Shown: positions 37,762 through 45,479 of the stretch, piece after piece
Numbering within the stretch: the first letter of the stretch is position 1
How the letters are laid out: each line of letters opens with the position of its first letter
Origin: JACPPO01 sp965262505
Lineage (GTDB): Bacteria > Acidobacteriota > Vicinamibacteria > Vicinamibacterales > UBA2999
Length of the DNA stretch: 64,000 bases
Direction: 5' to 3'
NCBI GenBank assembly: GCA_965262505.1
Contig: CBDHFM010000030.1
Location: 1,488,001 to 1,552,000, forward strand
Made by a program: the position numbers and the translations under genes
Notes under the pieces: generated by a model
Told to the model about the DNA's origin: nothing
Databases searched by the model: none
What the model saw: only the letters and a program-made list of their open reading frames with translations

Positions 37762-39048
37762 CTGGCTACTTGCCCCGTCCACCCGCACAATAAGGGCTTC
37801 CGCCTCAGGGCTGTCAGTCTCTGCTGACTGAACCGTGTGCCCCGCCCCCTGGAGCCCAGCACCCTGTGCGAGAGGAGACCAGCGTGCTGAACCGGTTGAC
37901 CCGGGCCGTCAAGACGGCCGTCCGTCGACGCGTCCACGAATGTGGCCGGACCATCACGCACATGCTGCGGCCCGTCCGCACTGGGGCAGCGCTGGTGTGC
38001 GCGGTCAGCATCGACGCCGTCCGGCCCCGCTCGGCGCTTGTCGCCGAGAACGCGCTCCTCCGCCAGCAGATCCTCGTACTCCGACGCGCGGCGCCATCGC
38101 GCCCACGCCTCCACGCTGAGGACCGGCTTATCCTGGTGTTCCTGGCCCGGCTGAACACCGCGTGGCGCGATGCCCTCCATGTGGTCAAGCCCGACACCCT
38201 CCTCCGCTGGCATCGCGACCTGTTCACCCTGCTCTGGCACCATAAGTCCAGGCGGAGGGGGGCACGGGGGCGGTTGCGCGTGGAGCTCATCGACCTGATC
38301 CAGGCCATGGCCACTGCCAACGGGCTGTGGGGCGCCGAACGGATCCGCGGCGAACTGCTCAAGCTCGGCATCCGCGTGAGCAAGCAGACGGTCCAACAGT
38401 ACATGCGGTCCGTCCGTCCTCGCGGGCAGCACGGCCAGACCTGGGGGACCTTCCTCCGGAACCACACGCACGACATCTGGGCCTGCGATGTCCTGCAGCT
38501 CTACGACGCCTGGTTCCGCCCGATCTACGCGTTCTTTATCGTCGCCCACGGGACCCGCGAGGTCGTCCACGTCAACGTCACCCGCTCCCCTACCGATGCG
38601 TGGGTCGCTCAGCAGCTCCGAGAGGCTACGCCGTACGACAGCGCACCGCGGTTCTTGATCCGGGACAACGATGGCAAGTTCGGCCGCGACTTCGCCGCGG
38701 CCGCCACAAGCGCGGATATTGACGTGGTCCCGATCCCACCCAGGTCGCCCAACCTGAACGCGATCTGCGAGCGCTTCCTCGGCGGCCTCCGCCGCGAGTG
38801 CCTGGATCATGTCCTGCTCCTTGGGGAGGACCACCTACGCCGCGTGCTCGCCGAATGGGTGGGACACTTCAACGGGGGGCGACCGCACCAGGGGATCGGG
38901 CAGCGGATCCCGAACCAGCGGCAGCGGCCTGGCCGCGTAGAGCCCTGCAGGCGCATCGTGGCCTTCCCGGTGTTGGGCGGGCTCCACCACGACTACCGAA
39001 GGGCGGCGTAGGCAGGCCGCATCCGTCGCGGATGAACGAAGTAGCCAG
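37762..39048 (+). mobile_element. 1287-bp integrase-core element, copy 1
   Basis: Bounded by ctggctactt (37762) and its inverse aagtagccag (ending 39048); the match may extend outward to ccgtN. An almost identical copy lies at 40771-42057 in the same orientation; I noticed only three base differences, two of them changing a residue. The right flank is gacggg in both copies. It sits 67 bases after the end of the Type ISP gene. Copies 1 and 2 flank 1.7 kb with a membrane-protein gene and so form a composite-transposon-like pair. Confidence 0.8.
37866..39011 (+). CDS. Integrase-core (DDE, rve-type) transposase, copy 1
   Basis: 381 residues from the GTG at 37866; a GTG at 37884 with AGGAG at proper distance is the likelier start (375 residues). 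The N-terminal helix-turn-helix region ('ENALLRQQILVLRRAAPSR') precedes 'GLWGAERIRGELLKLGIRVS' and the catalytic core: D in 'DIWACDVLQLYDAWFRPIYA', D in 'FLIRDNDGKFGRDF', E in 'PNLNAICERFLGGLRREC'. One ORF, no OrfA. It relates to IS481/IS3-type enzymes; the exact family is not certain. Confidence 0.85.
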   Translation: MREETSVLNRLTRAVKTAVRRRVHECGRTITHMLRPVRTGAALVCAVSIDAVRPRSALVAENALLRQQILVLRRAAPSRPRLHAEDRLILVFLARLNTAWRDALHVVKPDTLLRWHRDLFTLLWHHKSRRRGARGRLRVELIDLIQAMATANGLWGAERIRGELLKLGIRVSKQTVQQYMRSVRPRGQHGQTWGTFLRNHTHDIWACDVLQLYDAWFRPIYAFFIVAHGTREVVHVNVTRSPTDAWVAQQLREATPYDSAPRFLIRDNDGKFGRDFAAAATSADIDVVPIPPRSPNLNAICERFLGGLRRECLDHVLLLGEDHLRRVLAEWVGHFNGGRPHQGIGQRIPNQRQRPGRVEPCRRIVAFPVLGGLHHDYRRAA

Positions 39049-39177
39049 GACGGGTACTTTTTGCTCAGGCCTCGAAACTACTTAGCGGACTTTCGCCACG
39101 CGGCCGGATGGCCGTAAGTCACTCTTGACTTTAGCTTAGAATGGGAAGGTGCGGCGTCTAGCGCTTCCCACAAAAAA

Positions 39178-39735
39178 ATGAAGTTCGACTTTGATTTCCT
39201 AAAGGACCGCTACGACTACGAGCTGAAGCGGAAAGATCAGATCACAGCCGCGCTCACGCTGCCGGTCGGCATCTTGATTACTCTTGGCACCGTGATGGTA
39301 GCCATGGCACAGTCCTTCTCGTACACGGGTGGCTACCTGACGTGGTTTTTCCTGCTCTTTCTAGTCTCGTCTGCCGTCGCCTTTTTGCTCTGTGCGGTCT
39401 GCATCAGCTTTGCTTACCATTGGCAAAAGATTTCGTATCTAGCGCCGTTGAGCGAACTCCAGAAGACCCGCGAGACGTGGCGGGGACTCTACAAGGAGAC
39501 ATATCTGAGAACGTCCGGCGCCTCATCGCTGAGCGATGAACAACTGTTCCAAATGGCGGACGATTTATTTCAGGACGAGCTGCAAACGAAAATCATTGAA
39601 GCCGCTGACCACAACACAAGAGAAAACGACGTGCGCAGCAACGTCTATCTGTACCGGACGCGGGTCGTGATGTTCGTGGGGCTGACTTTAGCCGCTATTG
39701 CGAGTATATTCTACGTTGTAGATCAGGTGGGGTGA
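39178..39735 (+). CDS. Membrane protein of unknown function, 185 residues
   Basis: Starts MKFDFDFLKDRYDYELKRKD, a charged amphipathic segment. Then come three hydrophobic stretches: ~22-45 (ALTLPVGILITLGTVMVAMA), ~52-80 (YLTWFFLLFLVSSAVAFLLC) and, after a ~75-residue soluble loop with 'SSLSDEQLFQMADDLFQDEL', a C-terminal helix ~160-182. Its base composition is visibly lower in GC than its neighbours. It lies between two copies of the same IS and 1 bp before a proline-rich mini-ORF. The layout resembles small membrane effectors such as the SLATT group, but no family is assigned. Confidence 0.65.
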   Translation: MKFDFDFLKDRYDYELKRKDQITAALTLPVGILITLGTVMVAMAQSFSYTGGYLTWFFLLFLVSSAVAFLLCAVCISFAYHWQKISYLAPLSELQKTRETWRGLYKETYLRTSGASSLSDEQLFQMADDLFQDELQTKIIEAADHNTRENDVRSNVYLYRTRVVMFVGLTLAAIASIFYVVDQVG

Positions 39736-39736
39736 A

Positions 39737-39883
39737 ATGCCGAGTAAAGACAGCGATACGCCGCCGCCACCGGTTACTAAACCAACGCCGGCTGAGATCA
39801 AGGTTCAGTTGCCAAAATTTCCCCCGAACCGGGTAATTAGGGAGGGTGATTCCCCGAACGAGGTAACCAGGGAGGGTGATTGA
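39737..39883 (+). CDS. Proline-rich 48-residue ORF with a duplicated motif
   Basis: MPSKDSDTPPPPVTKPTPAE, then 'IKVQLPKFPPNRVIREGD' and 'SPNEVTREGD'. It begins one base after the stop of the membrane-protein gene and lies behind GGTGGGGTGAA, which can serve as its ribosome-binding site. The last 20 codons hold a degenerate ~30-bp tandem duplication (PNRVIREGD / SPNEVTREGD). Likely disordered. Pairing with the membrane gene suggests a regulator, tether or antitoxin, but this is inference. Confidence 0.5.
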   Translation: MPSKDSDTPPPPVTKPTPAEIKVQLPKFPPNRVIREGDSPNEVTREGD

Positions 39884-39984
39884 TCCAGCGGATTTAGACA
39901 GCGCAAACGGATCCCCCCTCAGGCCGACGAATCCAAGGCTTCTTCAAGTAATGCCAACTCCCGTAGCCAGGAGTGTATGGTTGT

Positions 39985-40208
39985 TGAGCTTGATCCGGTT
40001 TGGTGGACGGTTTAGTTATGCTACTTGAGCCACCTGTGCTCGCCGTTCGAAGGCCGCCGGACTGATGCGGCCGAGCGTCGAGTGGCGACGTCGCTGGTTA
40101 TAGAACACCTCGATGTAATCAAACAACTCCATCTTCGCGTCGCCGTGGCTGTCGAAGTGCTCGCCGAGCTCGCTCTTGACCGTCGAGCAGAAGCTTTCGG
40201 CCACGGCG
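39985..40208 (-). pseudogene. IS3-family OrfB C-terminal fragment with terminal inverted repeat
   Basis: The minus-strand frame 'AVAESFCSTVKSELGEHFDS', 'LFDYIEVFYNQRRRHSTLGR', 'ISPAAFERRAQVAQVA' is the end of an IS3-group OrfB. Six bases beyond its stop lies the element end, tgagcttgatccggtttggtggac (39985-40008). That matches, as an inverted repeat with one mismatch, the end at 51603-51626 beside a matching OrfA. The upstream side is cut at ~40208 by the end of an IS110-type element. Confidence 0.8.
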
Positions 40209-40400
40209 TTGACGTCCCTATATGTCAAGACTGCCGCGGCGGCGCGTTAGGCGGCCTCGAGGTGTGCTGCGCGCAACCGGTGATCCTCGATAAGGGCGTT
40301 GTAGATCTCTCGAGCGACGAATCGCTTCAGGCAACGGATAATGTCTTTCTTCGACAGCCCCTGGGCGGTGCGGCGGGCGACGTAATCAATGGTCGGCTGG
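40209..40400 (-). pseudogene. IS110-family terminal fragment (transposase C-terminus)
   Basis: Begins with the end motif ttgacgtccctatatgtcaagac, which recurs at both ends of the IS110 element at 62008-63033. The minus-strand frame encodes 'PTIDYVARRTAQGLSKKDI', 'IRCLKRFVAREIYNALIEDH', 'RLRAAHLEAA', parallel to the C-terminus of the 62-63 kb transposase. The rest of the element is removed by IS5 copy D, whose left end is at 40401. Confidence 0.8.
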
Positions 40401-40701
40401 GGCGTTGTTGCACGAATCCTCACTGGTCCGCACGATGCCAACCGACAGGATTCTCACCTGCCGATGCGATACGACACTGGTCGGCCGAGGGCGGTCATCC
40501 GATTGAGGATTTCGCAGCCGAGGACCACCTCACTCCCCTGCCCGGCTGGGCTCCGGGCGCGAAGGCCATCTCCGATGATGGATTTGTATCGGAAGAACGC
40601 ATTCTCCACCCGGCCCTGACGATGGTACCCTGACGCCTTCTTCCACTGGCGTCGGCCGAGCGTCTTCACCAACGTGATCGTTCGATCCCGCGCGGGCGAC
40701 C
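40401..40701 (-). mobile_element. IS5-family element, copy D, truncated
   Basis: Only the first ~301 bp (transposase C-terminus side) remain, from ggcgttgttgcacgaatcc to ...gatcccgcgcgggcgac. The frame 'VKTLGRRQWKKASGYHRQGR...' ends at 40454. Beyond 40701 come ~69 bp of unassigned sequence (containing gaattcgtaagaattc) and then integrase-core element copy 2. The outer part was probably lost when copy 2 arrived. Confidence 0.85.
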
Positions 40702-40770
40702 TGTGGGTGGCGAATTCGTAAGAATTCGATCTATCGCTCGATCTTCATGTCGCGGGAGCCGGAACCCGTA

Positions 40771-42057
40771 CTGGCTACTTGCCCCGTCCACCCGCACAAT
40801 AAGGGCTTCCGCCTCAGGGCTGTCAGTCTCTGCTGACTGAACCGTGTGCCCCGCCCCCTGGAGCCCAGCACCCTGTGCGAGAGGAGACCAGCGTGCTGAA
40901 CCGGTTGACCCGGGCCGTCAAGACGGCCGTCCGTCGACGCGTCCACGAATGTGGCCGGACCATCACGCACATGCTGCGGCCCGTCCGCACTGGGGCAGCG
41001 CTGGTGTGCGCGGTCAGCATCGACGCCGTCCGGCCCCGCTCGGCGCTTGTCGCCGAGAACGCGCTCCTCCGCCAGCAGATCCTCGTACTCCGACGCGCGG
41101 CGCCATCGCGCCCACGCCTCCACGCTGAGGACCGGCTTATCCTGGTGTTCCTGGCCCGGCTGCACACCGCGTGGCGCGATGCCCTCCATGTGGTCAAGCC
41201 CGACACCCTCCTCCGCTGGCATCGTGACCTGTTCACCCTGCTCTGGCACCATAAGTCCAGGCGGAGGGGGGCACGGGGGCGGTTGCGCGTGGAGCTCATC
41301 GACCTGATCCAGGCCATGGCCACTGCCAACGGGCTGTGGGGCGCCGAACGGATCCGCGGCGAACTGCTCAAGCTCGGCATCCGCGTGAGCAAGCGGACGG
41401 TCCAACAGTACATGCGGTCCGTCCGTCCTCGCGGGCAGCACGGCCAGACCTGGGGGACCTTCCTCCGGAACCACACGCACGACATCTGGGCCTGCGATGT
41501 CCTGCAGCTCTACGACGCCTGGTTCCGCCCGATCTACGCGTTCTTTATCGTCGCCCACGGGACCCGCGAGGTCGTCCACGTCAACGTCACCCGCTCCCCT
41601 ACCGATGCGTGGGTCGCTCAGCAGCTCCGAGAGGCTACGCCGTACGACAGCGCACCGCGGTTCTTGATCCGGGACAACGATGGCAAGTTCGGCCGCGACT
41701 TCGCCGCGGCCGCCACAAGCGCGGATATTGACGTGGTCCCGATCCCACCCAGGTCGCCCAACCTGAACGCGATCTGCGAGCGCTTCCTCGGCGGCCTCCG
41801 CCGCGAGTGCCTGGATCATGTCCTGCTCCTTGGGGAGGACCACCTACGCCGCGTGCTCGCCGAATGGGTGGGACACTTCAACGGGGGGCGACCGCACCAG
41901 GGGATCGGGCAGCGGATCCCGAACCAGCGGCAGCGGCCTGGCCGCGTAGAGCCCTGCAGGCGCATCGTGGCCTTCCCGGTGTTGGGCGGGCTCCACCACG
42001 ACTACCGAAGGGCGGCGTAGGCAGGCCGCATCCGTCGCGGATGAACGAAGTAGCCAG
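40771..42057 (+). mobile_element. 1287-bp integrase-core element, copy 2
   Basis: Near-identical to copy 1 (37762-39048), same orientation, same ctggctactt/aagtagccag ends. Two residue changes are visible in the transposase (an Asn to His and a Gln to Arg). It is inserted into the 5' part of a tyrosine recombinase gene, whose coding sequence resumes at 42063. Confidence 0.85.
40875..42020 (+). CDS. Integrase-core transposase, copy 2
   Basis: 381 residues, as for copy 1, with the same start ambiguity (GTG at 40875 or 40893). The catalytic D, D and E segments ('WACDVLQLYD', 'IRDNDGKF', 'AICERFLGG') are intact, so both copies could encode active enzyme. Confidence 0.85.
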   Translation: MREETSVLNRLTRAVKTAVRRRVHECGRTITHMLRPVRTGAALVCAVSIDAVRPRSALVAENALLRQQILVLRRAAPSRPRLHAEDRLILVFLARLHTAWRDALHVVKPDTLLRWHRDLFTLLWHHKSRRRGARGRLRVELIDLIQAMATANGLWGAERIRGELLKLGIRVSKRTVQQYMRSVRPRGQHGQTWGTFLRNHTHDIWACDVLQLYDAWFRPIYAFFIVAHGTREVVHVNVTRSPTDAWVAQQLREATPYDSAPRFLIRDNDGKFGRDFAAAATSADIDVVPIPPRSPNLNAICERFLGGLRRECLDHVLLLGEDHLRRVLAEWVGHFNGGRPHQGIGQRIPNQRQRPGRVEPCRRIVAFPVLGGLHHDYRRAA

Positions 42058-42062
42058 GACGG

Positions 42063-43001
42063 GGCGGAGACCCGCTGGCCGAGAAGCGCCACGGCCAGGG
42101 CCTGCCCACGGTCGAGGAGGCCGCCGCCGAGGTGCTGGCGCAGCAGCGCCCCGGCTGGCGCAATGCCAAGTACGCGCAGGACTGGACGCGCAGTCTGCGC
42201 GCCTATGCGTTCCCGCGCATCGGGGCGCTGCCCGTGTCCGCGGTGACCACGGCCGACGTGTTGGCCATCCTCACCCCGATCTGGCACGAGAAGGCTCAGA
42301 CCGCACAGCGGGTGCGCCTGCGGATCAGTGCCGTGATGAAGTGGGCGATCGCCATGGGCTACCGGCCGGACAACCCGGCGGGCGACGCCCTCGGGCAGGC
42401 CCTCGGGCGGCAGCAGACCGTCGTCCAGCACATGCGGGCGCTGCCCCACGGCGCGGTGGCAGCCGCCCTCGCGACCGTGCGAGCCTCCCCGGCCGCGGTC
42501 ACCATCAAGCGGGCGTTCGAGTTCCTGGTGCTGACGGCGGCGCGATCCGGCGAAGTGCGCCTGGCGACGTGGGACGAAATCGACCTGGACGCGGGCGTCT
42601 GGGCCATCCCCGCCGCGCGCATGAAGGCGAAGCGGGAGCACCGCGTCCCGCTCTCGGGGCGGGCGCTCGCGATTCTGCACGACGTACAGAGACTGAGCGA
42701 TGGCACCGGGCTCGTGTTCCGCAGCCGGCGCGGAAAGCCACTCTCCGCCGTGACGCTCCCGAGATTGACCAAGGAACTCGGCATCGCCGCCGTGCCGCAT
42801 GGGTTCCGGTCGAGCTTCCGGGACTGGGCTGCGGAACGGACGAACGCACCCCGCGAAGTGGTCGAGGCCGCACTCGCCCATACGGTACAAAACCCCACCG
42901 AGGCGGCCTACGCCCGCAGTGATCTCTTCGAGCGGCGGCGCCGTCTGATGGACGACTGGGCCGCCTACCTGGATGAGGAACGCGGGCACGCGGTGGCATG
43001 A
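42063..43001 (+). pseudogene. Tyrosine recombinase/integrase, N-terminus removed by IS
   Basis: P4-type integrase lacking the first ~100 residues. The frame is open from the IS boundary ('GGDPLAEKRHGQGLPTVEEA'), with an internal GTG at 42132 giving 289 residues. Core-binding domain 'SLRAYAFPRIGALPVSAVTT'. Catalytic domain with Arg I in 'TAARSGEVRLATWDEIDLD', the His-x-x-Arg box in 'VPHGFRSSFRDWAAERTNAP', and the nucleophile Tyr in 'NPTEAAYARSDLFERRR'. All catalytic residues remain but the arm-binding domain is lost. Its TGA at 42999-43001 is three bases before another IS. It marks this as a former genomic island. Confidence 0.88.
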
Positions 43002-43004
43002 CGC

Positions 43005-44087
43005 GGCGTTGGTGCGCGGATGCGGGCAGGCCTACGCGCTTCAAACCGTCGAGCCCGTCACCTACCGATGCGGTACGAGACGGGTCTGCCAAGCTCGGTC
43101 ATCCGGTTCAGAACGTGACACGCGAGCACGGCCTCACGCCGTTGCCCCGATGAACTGCGTGCCCGAAGACAGTCGCCGACGATCGACTTGTACCGGAAGA
43201 ACGCATTCTCCACGCGCGCTTGCTGATGGTAACCAGACGCCTTCTTCCACCGTCGCCGTCCGAGCGCCTTCACCCTCCGGATCGTCCGATCGCGGGCACC
43301 TGATCGGGCGCCCCGTCGAGACAACGACGCGGTCTTGGTCGGCGGCACCACGACCCTCGCCCCTCGCGCACCGGCCGCACCATAGAACGCGAGCGTGTCG
43401 TAGGCCGGATCCGCCGTCACTCTGGTGAGGTGTCCATCCACCTCGTCGACCAGACGGATCCCCGTAATCGCGTCATCGGCCGTCGGCTCAGTCAGCGCGC
43501 AGGCCACGATCACACGGGACCCGTCCACGCCGAGATGGAGCTTCCTCCAGCCGCGTCGCCCTCGGCCCCCATGTTGCGCCGCGGCCCACTCACCTTCGCC
43601 GACGATGGACAGTCCGGTGCTGTCAACGATGAGGTGCAGGCTGGTGCCCGGGCGGGCGCGCCTAAGCGCGAGGGCGAGATGCTGACCGCGTCGCGAGAGC
43701 GTGGTGTGATCGGGTGCCGTGAGATCGACGCCCAGCATCCCGAAGATCGATGTCAAGAAGCCCTCGGTCTGACGCAACGGTAAGTGGAAGATGAGACTGA
43801 GCGTCAGGGCGGTTTCGATGGCGAGATCGGAATACTGGAGTTGCCCGCTCCGCCTGCCGACGCCAGCCACTGCCCACGTGGCGATCGCATCGGGCGTGAG
43901 CCAGAGGGTGACGTCGCCTCGCCGCACGAGGGCTCGGTCGTACTCGGCCCAGTTCCCGACGCGATACTTTGTCTTGTACTTCGGATGCACTCTCGACTTC
44001 ACATCGAGATCATGACCCGCCTGCGGTCGCGATGGTCAACATGCCGGCCACTGCTCGCCCACCGCGCTGAATCAGCGCACCAACGCC
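43005..44087 (-). mobile_element. Distant IS5-family relative, complete
   Basis: 1083 bp with ends GGCGTTGGTGCGC (43005) and its inverse (to 44087), related to but distinct from the ends of copies A-G. It carries a single intact transposase gene. The left flank is the integrase stop codon; the right flank is an IS6 transposase fragment. No target duplication is visible. Confidence 0.85.
43058..44002 (-). CDS. IS5-family transposase (second type)
   Basis: 314 residues from MKSRVHPKYKTKYRVGNWAE. It aligns over its whole length with the copy B enzyme, by eye at roughly two-thirds identity: 'LIVDSTGLSIVGEGEWAAAQ', 'LTRVTADPAYDTLAFYGAA', 'ASGYHQQARVENAFFRYKSI'. Intact. The divergence shows it arrived separately from the seven-copy family. 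Confidence 0.92.
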   Translation of the reverse strand: MKSRVHPKYKTKYRVGNWAEYDRALVRRGDVTLWLTPDAIATWAVAGVGRRSGQLQYSDLAIETALTLSLIFHLPLRQTEGFLTSIFGMLGVDLTAPDHTTLSRRGQHLALALRRARPGTSLHLIVDSTGLSIVGEGEWAAAQHGGRGRRGWRKLHLGVDGSRVIVACALTEPTADDAITGIRLVDEVDGHLTRVTADPAYDTLAFYGAAGARGARVVVPPTKTASLSRRGARSGARDRTIRRVKALGRRRWKKASGYHQQARVENAFFRYKSIVGDCLRARSSSGQRREAVLACHVLNRMTELGRPVSYRIGR

Positions 44088-44353
44088 CCTGTCGCACGGT
44101 GATGCCATCGGTGCTTCACTGCACCGATCAGTACGCGAACAACCGCGCGGAGGTCTCCCACCAACCGACCCGCCAGCGTGAGCGCCAGATGCGGCGTTTC
44201 AAGTCGACCGCTCAGCTCCAGCGCTTCGCGTCGGTTCACGGTATCGTGCAGAATCTGTTCCGCGTCGGTCGACACCTCCTGCGATCGGTTCACTACCGTC
44301 TGCTCCGCACCCGCGCGTTCGTTGAATGGGATGCGGTGACGTGCGCCTGTTGA
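44088..44353 (+). pseudogene. IS6-family transposase C-terminal fragment
   Basis: Frame 'DQYANNRAEVSHQPTRQRER', 'QMRRFKSTAQLQRFASVHGI', 'VQNLFRVGRHLLRSVHYRLL', ending 'WDAVTCAC'. This carries the NNRAE...SHQPTR...ER motif with the catalytic Glu of IS6 transposases, of a different lineage from the complete IS6 element at 26 kb. The N-terminal half is replaced by the element at 43005-44087. Confidence 0.75.
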
Positions 44354-44417
44354 GAACGATCGGGGGCCTCGATGTCACGGGGCAAGAGCGCGCTGCCCTC
44401 AACAAGTTGACAATGCC

Positions 44418-44679
44418 CCGTGGCAGGACATCCTCGACCTCGCCTACTACTCCGGCTGGCGCAAGCACGAGATCCTCGGCCTCACCTGGGACGAGATCGA
44501 CGAGGCTGGCGGCGTCATCCGGCTCTCGCCCGGTCGCTCACAGACGTTGGTGGGGCGGATTCTCCCCATCTCACAACCGATTGCCGAGGCGCTCCCGTGT
44601 CTGATGCTCTGTCTTGCAGACGTCGAGCGCGTGTGCCGTCGCCCGATGCGGGTGAGCACGTCGCCGATGTACGTGTAGC
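44418..44679 (+). pseudogene. Second tyrosine-recombinase remnant
   Basis: A plus-strand frame reads 'PWQDILDLAYYSGWRKHEIL', 'GLTWDEIDEAGGVIRLSPG', 'TLVGRILPISQPIAEALP', then degenerates to a stop at 44677-44679. The 'YYSGWRKHEILGLTWDEID' block is the Arg I segment of phage-type integrases. No start and no C-terminal HxxR/Tyr boxes are present. The ~195 bp after it hold no recognisable gene. Confidence 0.6.
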
Positions 44680-44874
44680 CGTACAGTAGCTCGAGCGCCG
44701 TGCCGCCGCCGAGCCGCACGCCGTAGGACGCCAGAAGGCTGCCCCGCCGCCCGCACCCTGATCCGCGCCAGCGTGCCCGAGCGGGGCACCATGCACCTGC
44801 GGGGCAGGCCGGGTCATCCCCGGATGACACGGGGGCGACAAAGGCCGACATCCTACTCTCTGTTACGATGCCGT

Positions 44875-45117
44875 ATGCTCAAGCGAGATCTGGTTCGTTC
44901 CTATGCTCTCATCGGTGCTCAGGCGCGTTTAGCTGAACTCGATCGAGAGCGGGTCGACATCTTCGAGACCTTTCAGGAGCTGGGTCCGCGCCCACCGGCA
45001 GCCGCTGCGACGACGCCAGGTCGTACGCGGCGGAAGATGTCGGACGCCGCCAAGAAGGCAGCCAGCATCCGGATGAAGAAATACTGGGCCCGGCGCAAGA
45101 AGGCACAGCAACGCTAG
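44875..45117 (+). CDS. Small basic protein, 80 residues, unknown function
   Basis: Starts MLKRDLVRSYALIGAQARLA, then a helical 'ELDRERVDIFETFQELG', a Pro/Ala/Thr linker and a basic tail 'RRKMSDAAKKAASIRMKKYW' ending 'ARRKKAQQR'. The linker and the 'SDAAKKAASIRMKKYWA' tail look like the nucleic-acid-binding tails of small phage- or island-borne proteins. The longer frame upstream is not convincing. No family assigned. Confidence 0.5.
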   Translation: MLKRDLVRSYALIGAQARLAELDRERVDIFETFQELGPRPPAAAATTPGRTRRKMSDAAKKAASIRMKKYWARRKKAQQR

Positions 45118-45479
45118 CCGCCACGGGCCGATTGAGGCGTTCGTTGGGCGTTACCCGGAAGTGCGTTCTTCGACCTGGCCACTGTTCGCGGTTTGCCGTG
45201 CCTCGACGTCTTCCTCGAGTGTACGCACGACACGCAGTGGCAGTCGAGAGTGTGAGGTATTCGAGATATGAGGCCCTGGCGGGTGGCGTGGGCGTGCACT
45301 GTTGAACGGTGAAGCGATCACCGAGGCCACCCGTCCGTTCAATCCACTGGGCACGCCCGACATGCTCCGCGCCGAAATTGCAACGCCCTGCGGCCATCTC
45401 ACATGGCGCATGGTTGCCATCGGCGGACTCGTTGTCGCGGCGGTCCGGCGACTCGGCTGATATCGAGAGCCCCGTTCCT
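45118..45479. other. Non-coding stretch upstream of the three-gene cassette
   Basis: 362 bp without a convincing gene. A plus-strand frame is open from 45309 into the first cassette gene, but its 57 residues (MKRSPRPPVRSIHWARP...) are rich in Arg/Pro/Ser and look like out-of-frame GC-rich sequence rather than protein. Promoter elements for the cassette should lie here; I see no hexamer pair good enough to name. Confidence 0.4.

Noticed and set aside
39120..39150. A promoter for the membrane protein: ttgact followed by tagaat.
   Set aside because: The two hexamers are only six bases apart, so they cannot be a -35/-10 pair, and neither has a good partner at 16-18 bp.
44470..44851. A minus-strand frame with 'GVRLGGGTALELLYGYTYIG' suggestive of a nucleotidyltransferase GGTALxL motif.
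   Set aside because: It is antisense to the integrase remnant for much of its length, has no further family pattern and no start site.
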